The notes beneath the pieces were generated by a model. The model had not been told where the DNA came from, ran no database searches, and saw only the letters and a program-made list of their open reading frames with translations. 64,000 nucleotides of DNA from Eutreptiella sp. 'Long Island Sound 2002' (lineage: Eukaryota; Euglenozoa; Euglenophyceae; Eutreptiales; Eutreptiaceae): NCBI GenBank assembly GCA_964036045.1, contig OZ038378.1, forward strand, positions 146,409,767-146,473,766. The letters run 5' to 3'. Below, in pieces: positions 62,698 through 64,000 of the stretch (the stretch's first letter is position 1; each line of letters begins with the position of its first letter). Made by a program: the position numbers and the translations under genes.

Positions 62698-64000
62698 TAC
62701 AATCACCAGTTTTGATCCCTGGATTGGAAGCGCTGTCCTGAGGCCCTTTGTGGATGGCGACTGGAGCGGGAGAGGGATAATGAGAAGAATGACAAAAGGG
62801 AGATGGAGGAGGGCAAGGAGAGGGCGGGGGTACTGGAGACGGAGGAAAAGGTGGAAGTAGAGGGACCAGCAGAGGCGAAGGGCGAGGGGAGGCACCGGGA
62901 GAAAGAGACGGAGATGGAGGGCATATGCGCTGACTGATGCCTGACGCATCGTACGGTGGCCTCGGGCCCTGCTGACGAGGGCGCACATGATGCCCGTGGC
63001 CACCCCGCTGGGTCTGATTGGAGACGGTGTACAGACTGCAATGGCTGTGGCCCCTCCAAACGCCCCTCCCCCGGCTGGGGGCAAGGCCCTTGCGAAGGCA
63101 TGTGGCTGCAGCAACAGCGCTGATGTGCGGCTATCTGGGCCACTGCCCCTGGAAGGGGGCCTTGCTGCACCAGCGGGACCATTACCTCTGCCCCGTTCCA
63201 TAGGACATGTCGTGGATGCGCCGCTCTGATCAGGCATCTGCTATATGCATTGCTTCGAGTTAGTCATGGTCATAGCCCTCAATTGCGCGTTGCATTCAAA
63301 GGCTTGAAGCGCTTGTGGGTGCTGAAGGTACTGCAGGTGCTTCGGATCTGCCACACACATGTGGCTGCAGCACACAAACCGTGGGGCAACTGAGGACAGA
63401 CACTGGGGGTCCAGCATGCAGCTCTCAGCACGCAGCATGCAAGGGCGTGCACCTCCCGGGGGGGGGGGAGGACGACTTTCCAGATCTCCTGTTACCGATA
63501 GAGCCGACGCCCGTGTTTGAGGCCGCCTCTCCATCTCCTGCTGCTTTCCCCCCCTCCTCTCACATGCCCCTCTTTCCCCCTCATCCCATGCGGGTAAGTG
63601 ATGAATGTGAATGTGCGGGAGAGGATCTGTCTGAGTCTGTAGTGTCAGGTCGGGATGCCCCTGATTCTGGTGAGCTAGCTGAATTCAAAGTTCAGATGGC
63701 ATAGTTTGTGCCCAGCAACTCAGCCCCCTCGGGGACGGGTGCGGATGATTCACAATGGGTGTGCAGCTGTGTTGAGCTGCCAGGATATGCCAGGGGGTGG
63801 GTCCCTGTGTGTTCTCCATTGCATTCAACCATGCTGTACACTATGATGCAGGTGGACATGTCCTCTCAGGACCAGGTGATTCATGGCAGAGCGTCCACTG
63901 AGGAAACATAAATTGCCCTATGGAAGGAACCTCTTGTCATACAGGATCGAGCCAGTCTAACCACCATGCTGGCCTGACGCTGATGTCAGGTAGGGTGTAG
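62698..64000. other. region downstream of the decarboxylase, no gene identified
   Basis: GGA-rich sequence at 62760-62920, then a plus-strand frame at 63315-63704 with an acidic, Pro/Ser-rich composition and no recognisable domain. A TGTGGCTGCAGCA word recurs at about 63102 and 63361. Confidence 0.4.

Overview
This window is nuclear DNA of a eukaryotic microbe, most likely an alga or other protist. The genes carry spliceosomal GT-AG introns of up to 8.8 kb, one protein is a Golgi-type membrane glycosyltransferase, and the space between genes is filled with several retroelement families, tRNA-related repeats, small inverted-repeat elements and dozens of long C/G homopolymer runs. There are no bacterial operons. 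The species cannot be named from the sequence alone.

Layout. 1-13 kb holds a split ARF/SAR-type small GTPase gene on the minus strand (exons at 12.4, 11.1 and 2.1 kb). Its largest intron has taken up a 236-bp-arm inverted repeat, a 570-bp polypyrimidine tract and a head-to-tail pile of 5'-truncated reverse-transcriptase (RT) elements (5.96-9.77 kb). 13-22 kb is repeats, a LINE relic and three copies of a non-autonomous element with 3-bp target duplications. 22.0-27.8 kb is a four-exon GLT1D1-like glycosyltransferase on the minus strand. 27.8-33.8 kb has no gene I can support. 33.85-38.13 kb is an apparently complete DNA transposon with 36-bp terminal inverted repeats, AT-poor subterminal palindromes, a 2-oxoglutarate/Fe(II) dioxygenase gene and a transposase-like gene. 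38.64-45.94 kb is a nearly complete retroelement with 72-bp terminal direct repeats, a CCHC gag-like part, a GIY-YIG nuclease placed before the RT, and an RT whose catalytic box reads FRDN instead of YxDD. Its reading frame is interrupted by two in-frame TAG codons and by a 1.1-kb palindrome-ended insertion. 46-55 kb is gene-poor with a LINE relic and an AT-rich island. 55.9-57.5 kb is a single-exon GT-A glycosyltransferase. 62.0-62.7 kb is a prokaryotic-type S-adenosylmethionine decarboxylase carrying a signal peptide and a C-terminal membrane anchor.

How they work together. The four host genes (GTPase, two glycosyltransferases, decarboxylase) do not form an obvious unit, although three could act in the secretory pathway. 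The two autonomous mobile elements are the most unusual content: a transposon that carries a putative nucleic-acid or protein oxygenase, and a GIY-YIG/RT element of a lineage with an altered RT active site, of which a second, diverged and decayed copy lies at 7-9 kb.
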